Assembly (NCBI RefSeq): GCF_026013605.1
Contig: NZ_JAPDPJ010000049.1
Span: 1 to 49,954, forward strand
Direction: 5' to 3'
From: Plebeiibacterium sediminum
GTDB lineage: Bacteria > Bacteroidota > Bacteroidia > Bacteroidales > Marinilabiliaceae
DNA: 49,954 nucleotides
Shown: piece after piece, positions 37,276 to 46,660 of the stretch
How positions within the stretch are numbered: position 1 is the stretch's first letter
Layout of the letters: each line of letters opens with the position of its first letter
Program-made: the position numbers and the translations under genes
The notes under the pieces: model-generated
Database searches by the model: none
What the model was told of the DNA's origin: nothing
Seen by the model: only the letters and a program-made list of their open reading frames with translations

Positions 37276-38955
37276 TTAAAATCCATAATTTTGCTTATAA
37301 CTACCTTTACTATAATTAATTTGTTGGATAGGTACAGGGACATACTCATTCTTATTTTTTTCGAATTCAGCTCCCTGATAATAAGTATGGTCAGTAGCTT
37401 CGCCCAAATAATAAGCATTCATTACTTCATCAGCGATACCCCAACGAACCAGGTCAAAGAATCTGCTGCCTTCCATAGCCAGTTCAAGACGACGCTCCCA
37501 CCTTAAAGCTTGACGGGCAAAGTCTTGCGTCCATACACAATTCACTCCGTCCTGATAGGTTTGAATGTCAAGATTAGTAGCAAAACTGATTAGTGAAGTA
37601 CTCACTTTTGCTCTTGTTCTCACCTGATTTATTAAAGGTAATGCTGCAGTATAATCTCCCATTTCAATCAAGGCCTCTGCTCGCATCAATAACACATCTG
37701 CATAACGAATGATGATGTTATTTTTTGAGTTGGCATACCAGGGTCCTGTTTTTACATAGTAGTCACTTGCCGGATCAACATTTTCTTTTAACGATGAAAA
37801 ATAACCATACATATTAGGATTACGGGATTGGTTTTCTTCGTAATTGATATCAGTATATTTATATGGTTTTCCGGCAATAGCCACAGTATGAAAAAGTCTT
37901 GGATCAACTTTATCTGTACTCTCGCTGTAGTTTGCATCATTAAACGTATCAAACATTGGTAAACCATTTGATGTTTTAAAGGCATTTACCAGATTCTGAC
38001 TTGGTTTATTAAAATCACCACCCGGAGTAGGTGTGGTAAGCGCATTGCCCATATTCAATCGTCCATAAGTTGTTCCGTCATCTTGCGAATATTGAACTGC
38101 AAATAAAGATTCAGCACCATTTTCATATTCTCCCGGTAAAAAGTTGTAAGCAAAATCATTTTCCAGTTTATAAGGAGAAGTCATCACATAAGCTGTTAAA
38201 TCCAATACCTTTTGTAAATCATCCTGATCAACAGAAACCACGTTATTCATTTCATCCTGTCGGTATGCTTTGTATAGATATACTTTAGCAAGGTAGGCCG
38301 CAGCTGCATATTTGTTGGCGCGCCCTGTTTCATCCTGTTCTTCGGGTAAGTTATTGTACGCATATTCAAAGTCATCGGCTATTTTTTGCCATAACTCATC
38401 ATTGGTATAAGCCACATTTGAAAGGCTTGAAATATCTTCTGGTGACATCGTTTCATCGACATACGGAATTTTATTAAAAATAATTTTCTGAATAAAATGC
38501 ATGTGTCCGCGTAGAAATCGCATCTCTCCTATTCTGACATTCTTGTTCGACATCTCATCTTCACTGATTTTATTAAGCAGACTTAGTGCAAAATTAGCTC
38601 TGGAAATAGCCACATAGTTCCTGTACCAAAATACATCGGTATACCAGGTTTCGTTACCAATTGAAGGAGAAGAGATTTCAAGAAAGTGCAAAAAGTCACC
38701 ATCATTCTGATCATTACCTCCCTTGTATGCATCATCAGACCTTACATTACCATAGTTCCATAAACTTAACGGACGGTTGATTTCATCGTTTCCTATAGCT
38801 GCATAAGCAGATATCACTTCATTCTCTATTTGCGCAGCACCGGTAAGGTTGTCTTCAGTCAGAGTTCCGTAAGATGGTACTTCTAAAAAGTCATCACACG
38901 ATACCAGATTTAAGGCAATTAGTGAAAAGAATATTAATTTATATGTTCGTTTCAT
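37276..38955 (-). CDS. SusD/RagB family outer-membrane glycan-binding lipoprotein (fructan locus)
   Basis: 559 residues; lipobox LVSC (about Cys20) then DDFLEVPSYGTLTEDNL, a standard SusD N-terminus. Helical core motifs: MRFLRGHMHFIQKIIFNKIPYV, AAAAYLAKVYLYKAYRQDE, IIRYADVLLMRAEALIEMGDY, ALRWERRLELAMEGSRFFDLVRWG. It ends with YVPVPIQQINYSKGSYKQNYGF. It lies 24 bp after susC and 2 bp before the DUF5018-like gene. It pairs with SusC as the fructo-oligosaccharide lid; substrate is inferred from the GH32, kinase and regulator neighbours. Confidence 0.95.
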   Translation of the reverse strand: MKRTYKLIFFSLIALNLVSCDDFLEVPSYGTLTEDNLTGAAQIENEVISAYAAIGNDEINRPLSLWNYGNVRSDDAYKGGNDQNDGDFLHFLEISSPSIGNETWYTDVFWYRNYVAISRANFALSLLNKISEDEMSNKNVRIGEMRFLRGHMHFIQKIIFNKIPYVDETMSPEDISSLSNVAYTNDELWQKIADDFEYAYNNLPEEQDETGRANKYAAAAYLAKVYLYKAYRQDEMNNVVSVDQDDLQKVLDLTAYVMTSPYKLENDFAYNFLPGEYENGAESLFAVQYSQDDGTTYGRLNMGNALTTPTPGGDFNKPSQNLVNAFKTSNGLPMFDTFNDANYSESTDKVDPRLFHTVAIAGKPYKYTDINYEENQSRNPNMYGYFSSLKENVDPASDYYVKTGPWYANSKNNIIIRYADVLLMRAEALIEMGDYTAALPLINQVRTRAKVSTSLISFATNLDIQTYQDGVNCVWTQDFARQALRWERRLELAMEGSRFFDLVRWGIADEVMNAYYLGEATDHTYYQGAEFEKNKNEYVPVPIQQINYSKGSYKQNYGF

Positions 38956-38979
38956 GATTTTTTATTTTTGATTTAGTTC

Positions 38980-41900
38980 TTAAAATGAGATGTTCATACC
39001 AACAGTAAAAGAGGTAGAAATTGGATAAGCCAAAGCAGGGTTTTCCGGATCCAATCCTGTAAAATCTTTACTCTTTATGGTCATCAAATTTTGTCCGCTG
39101 ACATACAATCTGGCCTTCGACAATTTCATTTTCGATAACAAATCCTTAGGCAGTGAATAACCCAATTGAATCAGTCTCAATTTCAGGTATGAACCGTTTT
39201 CAACATAATATGAAGAAGTTCGTTTTTCATTGTTTAAATCACTGTACGATAATGCCGGAATATCTGAACCTGTGTTAGTTGGACTCCACGCATCTAAAAC
39301 TCTTGTTCCCTTATTAGAACCTAACTCATCTACAGCCCAGAAATCTGTAAAACGCTTTACCGAATTATAAACATCAATACCATAAACTCCCTGCAAAAAG
39401 GCAGTCATATCAAAACCTTTCCATCCTAGCGCAATATTCAATCCGTATTCAAAATCAGGATGCGGATTTCCTATCCAGGCTCGGTCATTTTCATCAATAA
39501 CCTCATCATCATTCATGTTTTTATATCTGATTCGGCCAAGTCCCTTACCAGTTTGATCCACATAACTATCCACCTCATCCTGTGATTGAAATAAACCATC
39601 AGCCACATAACCATAGAAAGAATTCAGCGGTCTGCCTAAAATATTATCGGTAGTTCCGTTACCGCCATAACTATTCACAACACTTTCAGGTAGTTTTGTA
39701 ATTTTATTTCGATACCCTGATACATTGGCCATAATATCATATGAAAAACCATTTGTTGTTTCGTCCCTGTATCCAAGAGAGATTTCCAGACCTTTATTCT
39801 CCATGGAAGCACCATTCACCCAGTGGTCTCCACCTTCACCAATAGCTCCCAGATAAGGCGGTTTCACCAAAATATCCTCAGTGTTTTTTAAATACGCTTC
39901 AATGCTTCCGTAAAGCGCCTGGTTATAAAATCCAAAGTCCAGTCCGATGTTTGTTTGAGTAGTTGTTTCCCACTTTATTTCATCATTAGCTCTTTGAGTC
40001 AGCGAATAACCAGATGGCAATATTCCTGAATTGGAACCTGTGATATCGTAAGCTGTTCCTGTATTAATTCCGGCTCCGGTTTCACCAATATAATTAGCAT
40101 ATATCAAGGTCCTGTTGGCATAGTTATCAATTTCCTGGTTACCGGTTTGTCCCCATCCAGCTCTAAGTTTCAGGTTTGAAATAACACCCTTTAGTCCTGC
40201 CATAAAGCCTTCCTGATCAATACGCCATCCGGCAGAAAAAGCAGGAAACGTGGCATATCGATTTTCCTTACCAAACCTTGAAGAACCATCTCTACGTAAT
40301 GTTACCGAAGCCAGATATTTATCGGCAAAACCATAATCAATCTTACCAAAATATGAGTTTAAAGTATATCCCGTTGCACTACCTGTAGCATACATTTCTC
40401 CAACACCTGCATCAGGCCACATGTAATCAGGATCTTCAACTTCGTAGGTTCTTCTTTCTGCTGAAAAGTTAATATCTGAATGATCAATCATTTCTGTACC
40501 CACTAAAAATGAGAACCTGTTTTTACTAAGTTGAACCACATAGTTTGCAGTGTTGGTCCAGTTCCATTTTGTTGAATGGCTTTGTATCATTTTTGAAGAA
40601 GTAAGATCTGAACCTAATCTTCCGGTGAAACTATAGGTAAGTGCACGTTGATAATAATTAGAATAATCAAGACCAAAACTACTTTTGATATGCAGATTTT
40701 TAACAGGCTGAATATCGATATAAGCATTACCAAATAATCGCCAGTAGTTGTAAGGATTATCTTTATTCGCATCCAGAATTCTGGCAGGATTATCTCTGTC
40801 TCTCATACCGGATGTTACACTTCCCCAATCTCCATCAACAGTTTTTACAGGCATTACAGGAAGCGATAAAATAGATAAATCAAGTACGCCTCCCGGAGTT
40901 TGTAACTCTGATGTATTATTAACCGTAAGGTTTTCGCCAATGGTAATTAAGTCGCCTAAAATTTTTCTGCTGGTATTAATACGCGAAGAAAAACGTTTAA
41001 AGTAAGTCTCATTAACGGTACCTTTATTGTCGTAATAACCCAGTGAAAAGAAATTATTAGATTTATCGGTACCGTTACTGATTGACAAATTGTATGATTG
41101 GGCAAATCCGGGACGGGTTATTTCGTTAAACCAGTCTGTGTCTGAGGTCAACATGGTATTGGTACCATCTCTAGCATCAATATATTTAGGCAGTTTCATT
41201 CCATTCAGAACGGCATTACCATTATTATCATAGTTATAATCATATACATATCCAATCTGGTTGTTATTCGGATTAACACCACTGTTAATCATGGCCTGCC
41301 ATTGCGCCTGTCCAAATTGTTTTGTATTCAGCATATCGATAATCTCTCCATACTGAGAAAAAGTTTGAAACATGTCAAAGTTAACACGGGTTTTTCCTTC
41401 TTTCCCCTGCTTTGTGGTAATGATAATAACACCATTACCTGCTCGTGAACCATAAATACTGGCTGCAGAAGCATCTCTAAGCACCTGTATGCTTTTAATA
41501 TCAGAAGGATTCAGTTCGTGCATGCCACCTTTAGTTGGAACACCATCAATGACATACAAGGGATCATTATTATTTAATGTACCAATACCCCTGATTCGAA
41601 CAGTTGAAGCACCACTTGGACTACCATCCCCACTAATATTAACACCAGGAATACGACCTTGCATGGCTTTAATAGGGTTATTTTCACCTTGCTTCATGAG
41701 TTCATCCACCTCAACGATTGAAACAGCACCGGTTAAATCAGCAATTTTTTCTGATGTATATCCGGTAACAACTACTTCATCCAACCCCACTAAATCACTT
41801 TTCATATCAACATTTATAGTCAACTCATTACCCACAGTAATGGTCTGAGTCATCATTCCTATAAATGAAAATTCAAGTTGGGCATTGGTTTTTACTTTTA

Positions 41901-42111
41901 TAGTAAAATTTCCGTTAATATCAGTAATTGTTCCATTGGTTGTACCAACCTCCACAACGGTAACTCCGGGAATTGCGTTATTTGTCCCAGCTTCAGTCAC
42001 GCGTCCTGTTATATTTTTCTCTTGCGCCATGGCAAGAGTAGAAATAAAAGCTATTAGAAACACTGCAATTAGTTTCTTAAGCCAATTAATTAAACCATCA
42101 GATTTTTTCAT
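38980..42111 (-). CDS. SusC/RagA family TonB-dependent transporter (fructan locus)
   Basis: 1043 residues. Signal peptide to about 29 (LAMA-Q); carboxypeptidase-like domain about 32-110 (NITGRVTEAGTNNAIPGVTV); GLDEVVVTGYTSEK; plug about 120-240 (VRIRGIGTLNNNDPLYVIDGVPTKGG, VLRDASAASIYGSRAGNG); barrel to a C-terminal TSFTVGMNISF strand. No STN domain. It imports fructo-oligosaccharides through the outer membrane, by analogy with the Bacteroides fructan SusC. Upstream, 42112-42653 is taken up mostly by a nested palindromic repeat; I find no clear promoter of its own, so transcription may come through from the transporter-kinase pair. Confidence 0.95.
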   Translation of the reverse strand: MKKSDGLINWLKKLIAVFLIAFISTLAMAQEKNITGRVTEAGTNNAIPGVTVVEVGTTNGTITDINGNFTIKVKTNAQLEFSFIGMMTQTITVGNELTINVDMKSDLVGLDEVVVTGYTSEKIADLTGAVSIVEVDELMKQGENNPIKAMQGRIPGVNISGDGSPSGASTVRIRGIGTLNNNDPLYVIDGVPTKGGMHELNPSDIKSIQVLRDASAASIYGSRAGNGVIIITTKQGKEGKTRVNFDMFQTFSQYGEIIDMLNTKQFGQAQWQAMINSGVNPNNNQIGYVYDYNYDNNGNAVLNGMKLPKYIDARDGTNTMLTSDTDWFNEITRPGFAQSYNLSISNGTDKSNNFFSLGYYDNKGTVNETYFKRFSSRINTSRKILGDLITIGENLTVNNTSELQTPGGVLDLSILSLPVMPVKTVDGDWGSVTSGMRDRDNPARILDANKDNPYNYWRLFGNAYIDIQPVKNLHIKSSFGLDYSNYYQRALTYSFTGRLGSDLTSSKMIQSHSTKWNWTNTANYVVQLSKNRFSFLVGTEMIDHSDINFSAERRTYEVEDPDYMWPDAGVGEMYATGSATGYTLNSYFGKIDYGFADKYLASVTLRRDGSSRFGKENRYATFPAFSAGWRIDQEGFMAGLKGVISNLKLRAGWGQTGNQEIDNYANRTLIYANYIGETGAGINTGTAYDITGSNSGILPSGYSLTQRANDEIKWETTTQTNIGLDFGFYNQALYGSIEAYLKNTEDILVKPPYLGAIGEGGDHWVNGASMENKGLEISLGYRDETTNGFSYDIMANVSGYRNKITKLPESVVNSYGGNGTTDNILGRPLNSFYGYVADGLFQSQDEVDSYVDQTGKGLGRIRYKNMNDDEVIDENDRAWIGNPHPDFEYGLNIALGWKGFDMTAFLQGVYGIDVYNSVKRFTDFWAVDELGSNKGTRVLDAWSPTNTGSDIPALSYSDLNNEKRTSSYYVENGSYLKLRLIQLGYSLPKDLLSKMKLSKARLYVSGQNLMTIKSKDFTGLDPENPALAYPISTSFTVGMNISF

Positions 42112-42213
42112 TTTTCTTCATTTAGTTGCATATCTCTCCCTGGTCATCCACTGTAAAGCCACTATACCCTTTACAAACGGACTCTCAATGTCAATCAAGT
42201 GTTGGATTTATCG

Positions 42214-42597
42214 TATTCAAAAGGCTGAATTGAAAATCGATGAAATCAAAGCCTTATACATCACAACTTGGTGTATCGCCTTCTAGTGTTCGAAAAGGCA
42301 CTCTTAATAGTAATTAACTGTGCACCACGGGAATAAACTCTCCTCCTTATTCAAGGAGGAGTACGGCGAGGTACGAGTCGGGAGGTGGTTTTCAATATTT
42401 AGATCCTATTATTATGGACATTCCAACTCCAAAGGTATGAAACCACCTCCCCTCTCCTTTGTCGAGGTACTCCTCCTTCTTAAGGAGGAGAGTCGATTTA
42501 CAGCTTATAAATTACTCTTAATGACAACATTAATATCTTTTAGAACACTCAAGTGTATCGCCTAAAGTTGTGATATTTCAGGCTCAGCCTTTTAAAA
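42214..42597. repeat. Nested palindromic repeat element of about 380 bp
   Basis: Outer arms at 42214-42300 and 42536-42597 pair in pieces: AAAAGGCTG, ATCACAACT, and GTGTTC(G/T)AAAAG. Inner arms at 42338-42390 and 42439-42494 form a 55-bp imperfect inverted repeat, and each inner arm is itself a hairpin of CTCCTCCTT-N4-AAGGAGGAG type. The left inner arm recurs at 31542. It contains no credible gene; the 81-codon open frame across it is incidental. It may be a non-autonomous mobile element or a structural RNA/terminator block. It separates fructokinase from susC. Confidence 0.75.
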
Positions 42598-42653
42598 CCA
42601 TTACTTCCAACCTTAATGCACATTATGATGTGGAAACAAAATGCTTGTTTTAG

Positions 42654-43544
42654 TTAACAATTGATTTTATCACAAATTTTATCTAAAGCGTAAGAAGGCG
42701 TAGCGCCCTTTTTTGTGCACACAAACGCTGATACATTTACAGCCATTTGATGAATTTCGGACAAGGGTTTATTTTGTAACTTCCCTATGATCATTACACC
42801 GGTAAAGGAATCACCTGCTCCAACAGTATCAGCAACTTCAACTTTTGGGGTTTCTAAAAAGGACTGTTCATTGATAGTAAATAAGTAACTGCCTTTTTCG
42901 CCACAGGTAAGTGCCAACATCTCTAATTTGTAATGATCGATAAGAAATTGACATTTCTCTATATCAGATCCTTCCCAGCCAAACATGGCCGAAAGAATAT
43001 CCAGCTCCTCATCATTTATTTTAAGCACATTGCAAAGCACCAAAGACTTCACAATAACCTCCTTAGTATAAAAATGCTGTCGTAAATTGATATCAAATAC
43101 TTTTAGACATTTATCTGAAGTGTAATTGATTGCTTTTTCAATTTCATTTCTGGATACTTCATTACGCTGTGCCAATGAACCAAAACAAATGGCATCCGCT
43201 TTATTCAATTCGTTTTTAGCATGATCAGAAAGCGTAATCATATCCCAGGCAACATCTTCTACAATGTTATAAGTTGGAATACCATTACTACTAAGCTTTA
43301 CTGCGACAGTTCCTGTAGGGTAATCAACTCTTGATATTAATGAATCAATATTTAGTTTTTCAATGTTTTCACATATCTCATCACCCAGAGGATCATTACC
43401 CACAGCACTTAAAATAGCTCCTTTGGCTCCCATTTGTTGTGCATGGTAGGCAAAATTTGCGGGAGCTCCTCCAAGCTGCTTTCCATCGGGTAACATATCC
43501 CATAAGAGCTCACCCATTCCAATTACATATAGTCTCTTTTCCAT
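42654..43544 (-). CDS. PfkB family fructokinase
   Basis: A 296-residue ribokinase/PfkB-type kinase, typical length. Sugar-side motif GGAPANFAYHAQQMG at 25-39; ATP/anion-hole motif DTVGAGDSFTG at 239-249 with Asp245 as the probable catalytic base. The GELLWDMLPDGKQLGGAP start is the pattern of bacterial fructokinases. It should phosphorylate imported fructose to fructose 6-phosphate. It follows the transporter by 32 bp and forms a pair with it; the equivalent pair (BT1757-BT1758) sits in the Bacteroides fructan locus. Confidence 0.92.
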   Translation of the reverse strand: MEKRLYVIGMGELLWDMLPDGKQLGGAPANFAYHAQQMGAKGAILSAVGNDPLGDEICENIEKLNIDSLISRVDYPTGTVAVKLSSNGIPTYNIVEDVAWDMITLSDHAKNELNKADAICFGSLAQRNEVSRNEIEKAINYTSDKCLKVFDINLRQHFYTKEVIVKSLVLCNVLKINDEELDILSAMFGWEGSDIEKCQFLIDHYKLEMLALTCGEKGSYLFTINEQSFLETPKVEVADTVGAGDSFTGVMIIGKLQNKPLSEIHQMAVNVSAFVCTKKGATPSYALDKICDKINC

Positions 43545-43576
43545 TGTGTATTGTATTTAGTTTCCTTTCAATCAGA

Positions 43577-44917
43577 TTAGTTTAAAGCCAGGTCTACTTC
43601 AAGCTGTTCCAGTGTTTTACCTTTGGTTTCGGGTATATATATCAGTATAAAGATGAAGGCAATAAGACTAAACAGGCCGAAGAAACCAAAGGTGTATGCC
43701 CCTCCTAAATTATTGAGCAACCATGGAAAGAACTGTACCGTTAAAAAGGTACAAACCCAACTAATTCCTGTGGAGAAAGACATGGCCAAACCACGTATTC
43801 TATTAGGATAAATTTCGGAAGTAACTACCCACATAACAGGCGCTAACGAAGCTGCAAAAAATGCAATATACCCTAGTAGTGAAATCAAAACGCCAAAGCT
43901 ACCAGCTGTATCAAAGGTGAATGAATAAACCATATACATCAGTGAGATGGTCATTCCTACCGTTCCCCATAACAAAAGAACCTTACGCCCTTTTCTGTCC
44001 ACTAACCATAGGGCCACAATAGTAGCAACCAGGTTAACCACTCCTACTAATACGGATTGCAACAGCGCCTGATCGCTACCTACATTGGCCTGACTAAAAA
44101 TTGTTGGTGCATAACTAATTACTGCATTAATTCCAGTTATCTGCTGAAATGCAGCCAACAAACTTCCCAACAAAACAACTTTTGCTACTTTCCCCTTAAA
44201 TAGTTCCTTAAACTTTACCTTATTGTTATTTCCTGTTTTTCTAAGCGCACTACTAATATTATCAAACTCTGTTTTAGCATTTTCTTTTCCTACCAATCGG
44301 GTTAATATATTCACTGATTCGGCATGTCTCCCTTCCTTTGCCAACCAACGGGGACTCTCAGGGAAAGAAGTCAGTAACAACACCAGAAAAATGAATCCGA
44401 ACACTACCGGAACTGCCATCATGTATCTCCAGCCATTAACTACATCAACTAACCCAAAGTCTATTAAGTAAGCCAGTAAAATTCCTATTACAATTGCAAA
44501 TTGATTATTAGCAACTAACCTACCCCGTATATTTGCTGGTGCAATTTCCGATATATAAGTTGGTGCTAAAACAGACACAGCCCCAACCCCAAGACCTGCG
44601 ACAAATCTGCTCGCAATAAAAAGTTCTATTGATTGCGCAAGCGAACAACCTAATGATGAAATAATAAATAGAATGGCTGCAAGAATCATCATTGGTTTTC
44701 TACCATATTTATCACTCAACGTTCCAATAGCCAATGCTCCAATTAAACACCCTATCATTATAGATCCGACTGCTGCGCCTAAACTAACATCACTCAAAAC
44801 AAAATAATCTTGTATAAAAGAAACCGCTCCCGAAATTCCAGCCATATTTAAACCAAAGATTAATCCGCTTAATACAGCAATAAATGTTATCCAATATAAA
44901 TACTTGTTTGTCCTCAT
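43577..44917 (-). CDS. Sugar-porter family MFS transporter (probable fructose importer)
   Basis: 446 residues with about 12 transmembrane helices and the sugar-porter signatures: GxLSDKYGRKP between helices 2 and 3, PESPRWLA before the central loop, QQITGINAVISYAP in helix 7, DRKGRK between helices 8 and 9, and PETKGKTLEQLE at the C-terminus. It moves a monosaccharide across the inner membrane. Located directly upstream of fructokinase, so fructose is the likely cargo (inference). It is preceded by a candidate promoter and direct-repeat sites, and is probably the first gene of the fructan transcript. Confidence 0.93.
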   Translation of the reverse strand: MRTNKYLYWITFIAVLSGLIFGLNMAGISGAVSFIQDYFVLSDVSLGAAVGSIMIGCLIGALAIGTLSDKYGRKPMMILAAILFIISSLGCSLAQSIELFIASRFVAGLGVGAVSVLAPTYISEIAPANIRGRLVANNQFAIVIGILLAYLIDFGLVDVVNGWRYMMAVPVVFGFIFLVLLLTSFPESPRWLAKEGRHAESVNILTRLVGKENAKTEFDNISSALRKTGNNNKVKFKELFKGKVAKVVLLGSLLAAFQQITGINAVISYAPTIFSQANVGSDQALLQSVLVGVVNLVATIVALWLVDRKGRKVLLLWGTVGMTISLMYMVYSFTFDTAGSFGVLISLLGYIAFFAASLAPVMWVVTSEIYPNRIRGLAMSFSTGISWVCTFLTVQFFPWLLNNLGGAYTFGFFGLFSLIAFIFILIYIPETKGKTLEQLEVDLALN

Positions 44918-44972
44918 TTCTAACTTTTAAAGAGTTTACACTTTATTGTTTTTGAGTATTAAAAACTCTTAA

Positions 44973-45100
44973 CAAATGTAAATGGGGATATCAAATTGGT
45001 GTTGCATTTATGATACATTACCTATCAACAATAGTACATATAAGCCTTTATTTTAAAGGGATGTCACTTATGTTACAGGATTATCATTTTTGTTACATGA
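44973..45100 (-). promoter_or_regulatory. Candidate promoter and direct-repeat activator sites of the fructose transporter gene
   Basis: On the minus strand, TACATTTG (44973-44980) matches the Bacteroidota -7 box TAnnTTTG, 56 bp before the ATG; a -33 box is not clear. Further upstream are two similar half-sites, TTATGTTACAGGA (45068-45080) and TTTTGTTACATGA (45088-45100), 20 bp apart, and a weaker TATGATACAT (about 45009-45018). Direct half-sites two helical turns apart suit the AraC-type domain of the nearby hybrid regulator. No experimental support. Confidence 0.45.
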
Positions 45101-45323
45101 GTAGTAGAAATGATTTAAGATATTAATAACCTTACGTAGGATATTTTAACGAAGTAAAGACGGATTTTAGGAATTATGGACAGTGCAATAATTGAATATC
45201 GATTGAAATAATAATAAAGTATTAACCAGAGTTTGTTCAGAAAGGGACCGGAATGCAATTCCTTATTTTTGTGCTTAAAAGATAATAACATTCAACCTAA
45301 AACCTCTGCAAATGATTTACAGC

Positions 45324-45393
45324 ACGCACATTGCACGGAAAAAATTTCCGCGCTAACAGCCGTGAAGGATAGACATATCCGGGCCTACGGGTG
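45324..45393. repeat. Small hairpins at the outer edge of the defence island
   Basis: Two compact hairpins lie side by side: CGGAAA-AAA-TTTCCG (about 45336-45350) and GGATA-GACA-TATCC (about 45367-45380) inside CCGT...ACGG. They abut the longer palindrome that follows the Kiwa genes. They may be part of an older boundary element; the rest of 45101-45323 shows nothing. Confidence 0.45.
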
Positions 45394-45394
45394 T

Positions 45395-45584
45395 GTTGGC
45401 TAGATGAAGCGTATGGAGATTAAACGAGCTAAACTATCTAAATACCATTGAGCCAAAACGCATATTTTGATTTATTTTTTCTTTTAAATCAAAATATGCG
45501 ATTTGGCGGTGTTCAATAACCTCACTCAACTTTCTAAATATCACGAACTCCATATATGCTTTATTCTAGCGTGTTGTATGTTGG
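45395..45584. repeat. Long imperfect palindrome after the Kiwa genes (cassette-boundary-like)
   Basis: The core is a 23-bp inverted repeat with one mismatch (45452-45474 and 45485-45507, loop 10 nt). Pairing resumes outward: AAGCGTATGGAG at about 45408 faces CTCCATATATGCTT at about 45549, and GGCTAGA faces TCTAGC. The outer ends carry GTTGG and TGTTGTATGTTGG. It begins about 10 bp beyond the kwaB stop. Similar palindromes follow the next two units. Confidence 0.65.
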
Positions 45585-45592
45585 TGTTTATA

Positions 45593-46660
45593 CTATTTAG
45601 TTTCTTTTTTCTTATCATCAACATTCTCAAAATCTTTTTGAACCTCAGCGATATAAGGTTTTTTTGTTAATAGTGAAATAAGATATTGGTCATTCAATAA
45701 TCTAACAAAGTCGTCTGCTGCAACCTTTGTTTTTACTTCAAACTTATTCTGTTTAGGAATATATTTAATCCGTTTTGCAAGACTATATTTTCCGTCCTTC
45801 GTTTTAAACTCATCTAAGAAACTCTTCATTTCTGCAATCGGAGTTTTTAAAACTTCGTTATCTGCAGAAACTTTCATTAATTTCTTTGCAAAACTTACTT
45901 TTGTTACTAAATCATCAAGAACCTTTGTGTCTACAAGGATATTCTTGCTTTTAATAAAATTTAAAGACTCAGCACCTTTGGTTAAATAACGCTCATTAAA
46001 ACCAAACTTTGATTCTAGTAACCTTACATTCAATATAATATAACTATCATCAATGAAGATAAAATCAAATTTGTCACTAATCTGCAAAAGAGGAGCATCC
46101 TCTAATTCAAATTTAGTACGATGACCTACCTCATGACTTAATAGTTTCAAAACTGTTGAGCGTGACAAAATATCAAAAGGGTATTTGTTTTTATACAAGA
46201 TAACCTGTTCATTATCTATCTGAAGTCTAATTAAAAATGCAAAAACATCATCTAACAAATGCTTGCTAAAATCAAATAATGAGAAGTCCTCATATTTCTT
46301 ATCTTGTAAAGTTTTCATTTCTTCAAACTCCACTGGAATGTGATAACTATCATCTTCTGACTCTTTATTTGGGAAATGATAATATACATTCTTCAATTCA
46401 TCAATCTCGTTAATGTGTTTTAATTGCCAATCAATACCTGTCGGAATTTCCTTTCCTTCATTGTCCTGATTGAAAATTTGGCTTTTTATCTTAGTTATAA
46501 AGTCTTGTTCCAACTTAGTTTGTGTAACTGTTCCTTCTAGGTTCGCTCTTAATATCTCAATATTATCCTGTGATTTTGGACGATATAAAAAATACAATTC
46601 TAATCCGATTTGTTTATCAATTACAAATTTTAGTTTTGAAAGTAAAGTTGATTTTTTCAT
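45593..46660 (-). CDS. kwaB: Kiwa anti-phage protein KwaB (DUF4868 family)
   Basis: 355 residues, slightly longer than typical KwaB. DUF4868 pattern: LFDFSKHLLDDVFAFLIRLQIDNEQVILYKNKYPFDIL (about 124-165), then LLQISDKFDFIFIDDSYIILNVRLLESKFGFNERY (about 190-226), a beta-rich region followed by the conserved F-E/L-x-x-F-G(F/Y) segment. The C-terminal 30 residues are lysine-rich. In known Kiwa systems KwaB is the DNA-binding cytoplasmic effector that blocks phage replication when KwaA senses membrane events. Its ATG overlaps the stop of the upstream membrane gene by one base (TAATG), so translation is coupled. Family call is from motif memory; the two-gene context strongly supports it. Confidence 0.78.
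   Translation of the reverse strand: MKKSTLLSKLKFVIDKQIGLELYFLYRPKSQDNIEILRANLEGTVTQTKLEQDFITKIKSQIFNQDNEGKEIPTGIDWQLKHINEIDELKNVYYHFPNKESEDDSYHIPVEFEEMKTLQDKKYEDFSLFDFSKHLLDDVFAFLIRLQIDNEQVILYKNKYPFDILSRSTVLKLLSHEVGHRTKFELEDAPLLQISDKFDFIFIDDSYIILNVRLLESKFGFNERYLTKGAESLNFIKSKNILVDTKVLDDLVTKVSFAKKLMKVSADNEVLKTPIAEMKSFLDEFKTKDGKYSLAKRIKYIPKQNKFEVKTKVAADDFVRLLNDQYLISLLTKKPYIAEVQKDFENVDDKKKETK

Noticed and set aside
5580-42111. STN domains in any of the three SusC proteins
   Set aside because: Each begins with a carboxypeptidase-like domain right after the signal region; no STN-like segment was seen.
42320-42565. 81-codon plus-strand open frame across the palindrome
   Set aside because: Made of the two inverted repeat arms; a by-product of the repeat.
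45324-45592. Structural RNA or riboswitch
   Set aside because: The hairpins lie beyond the end of a gene and share end words with two other intergenic palindromes, which favours a cassette-boundary reading; no known RNA consensus recognised.
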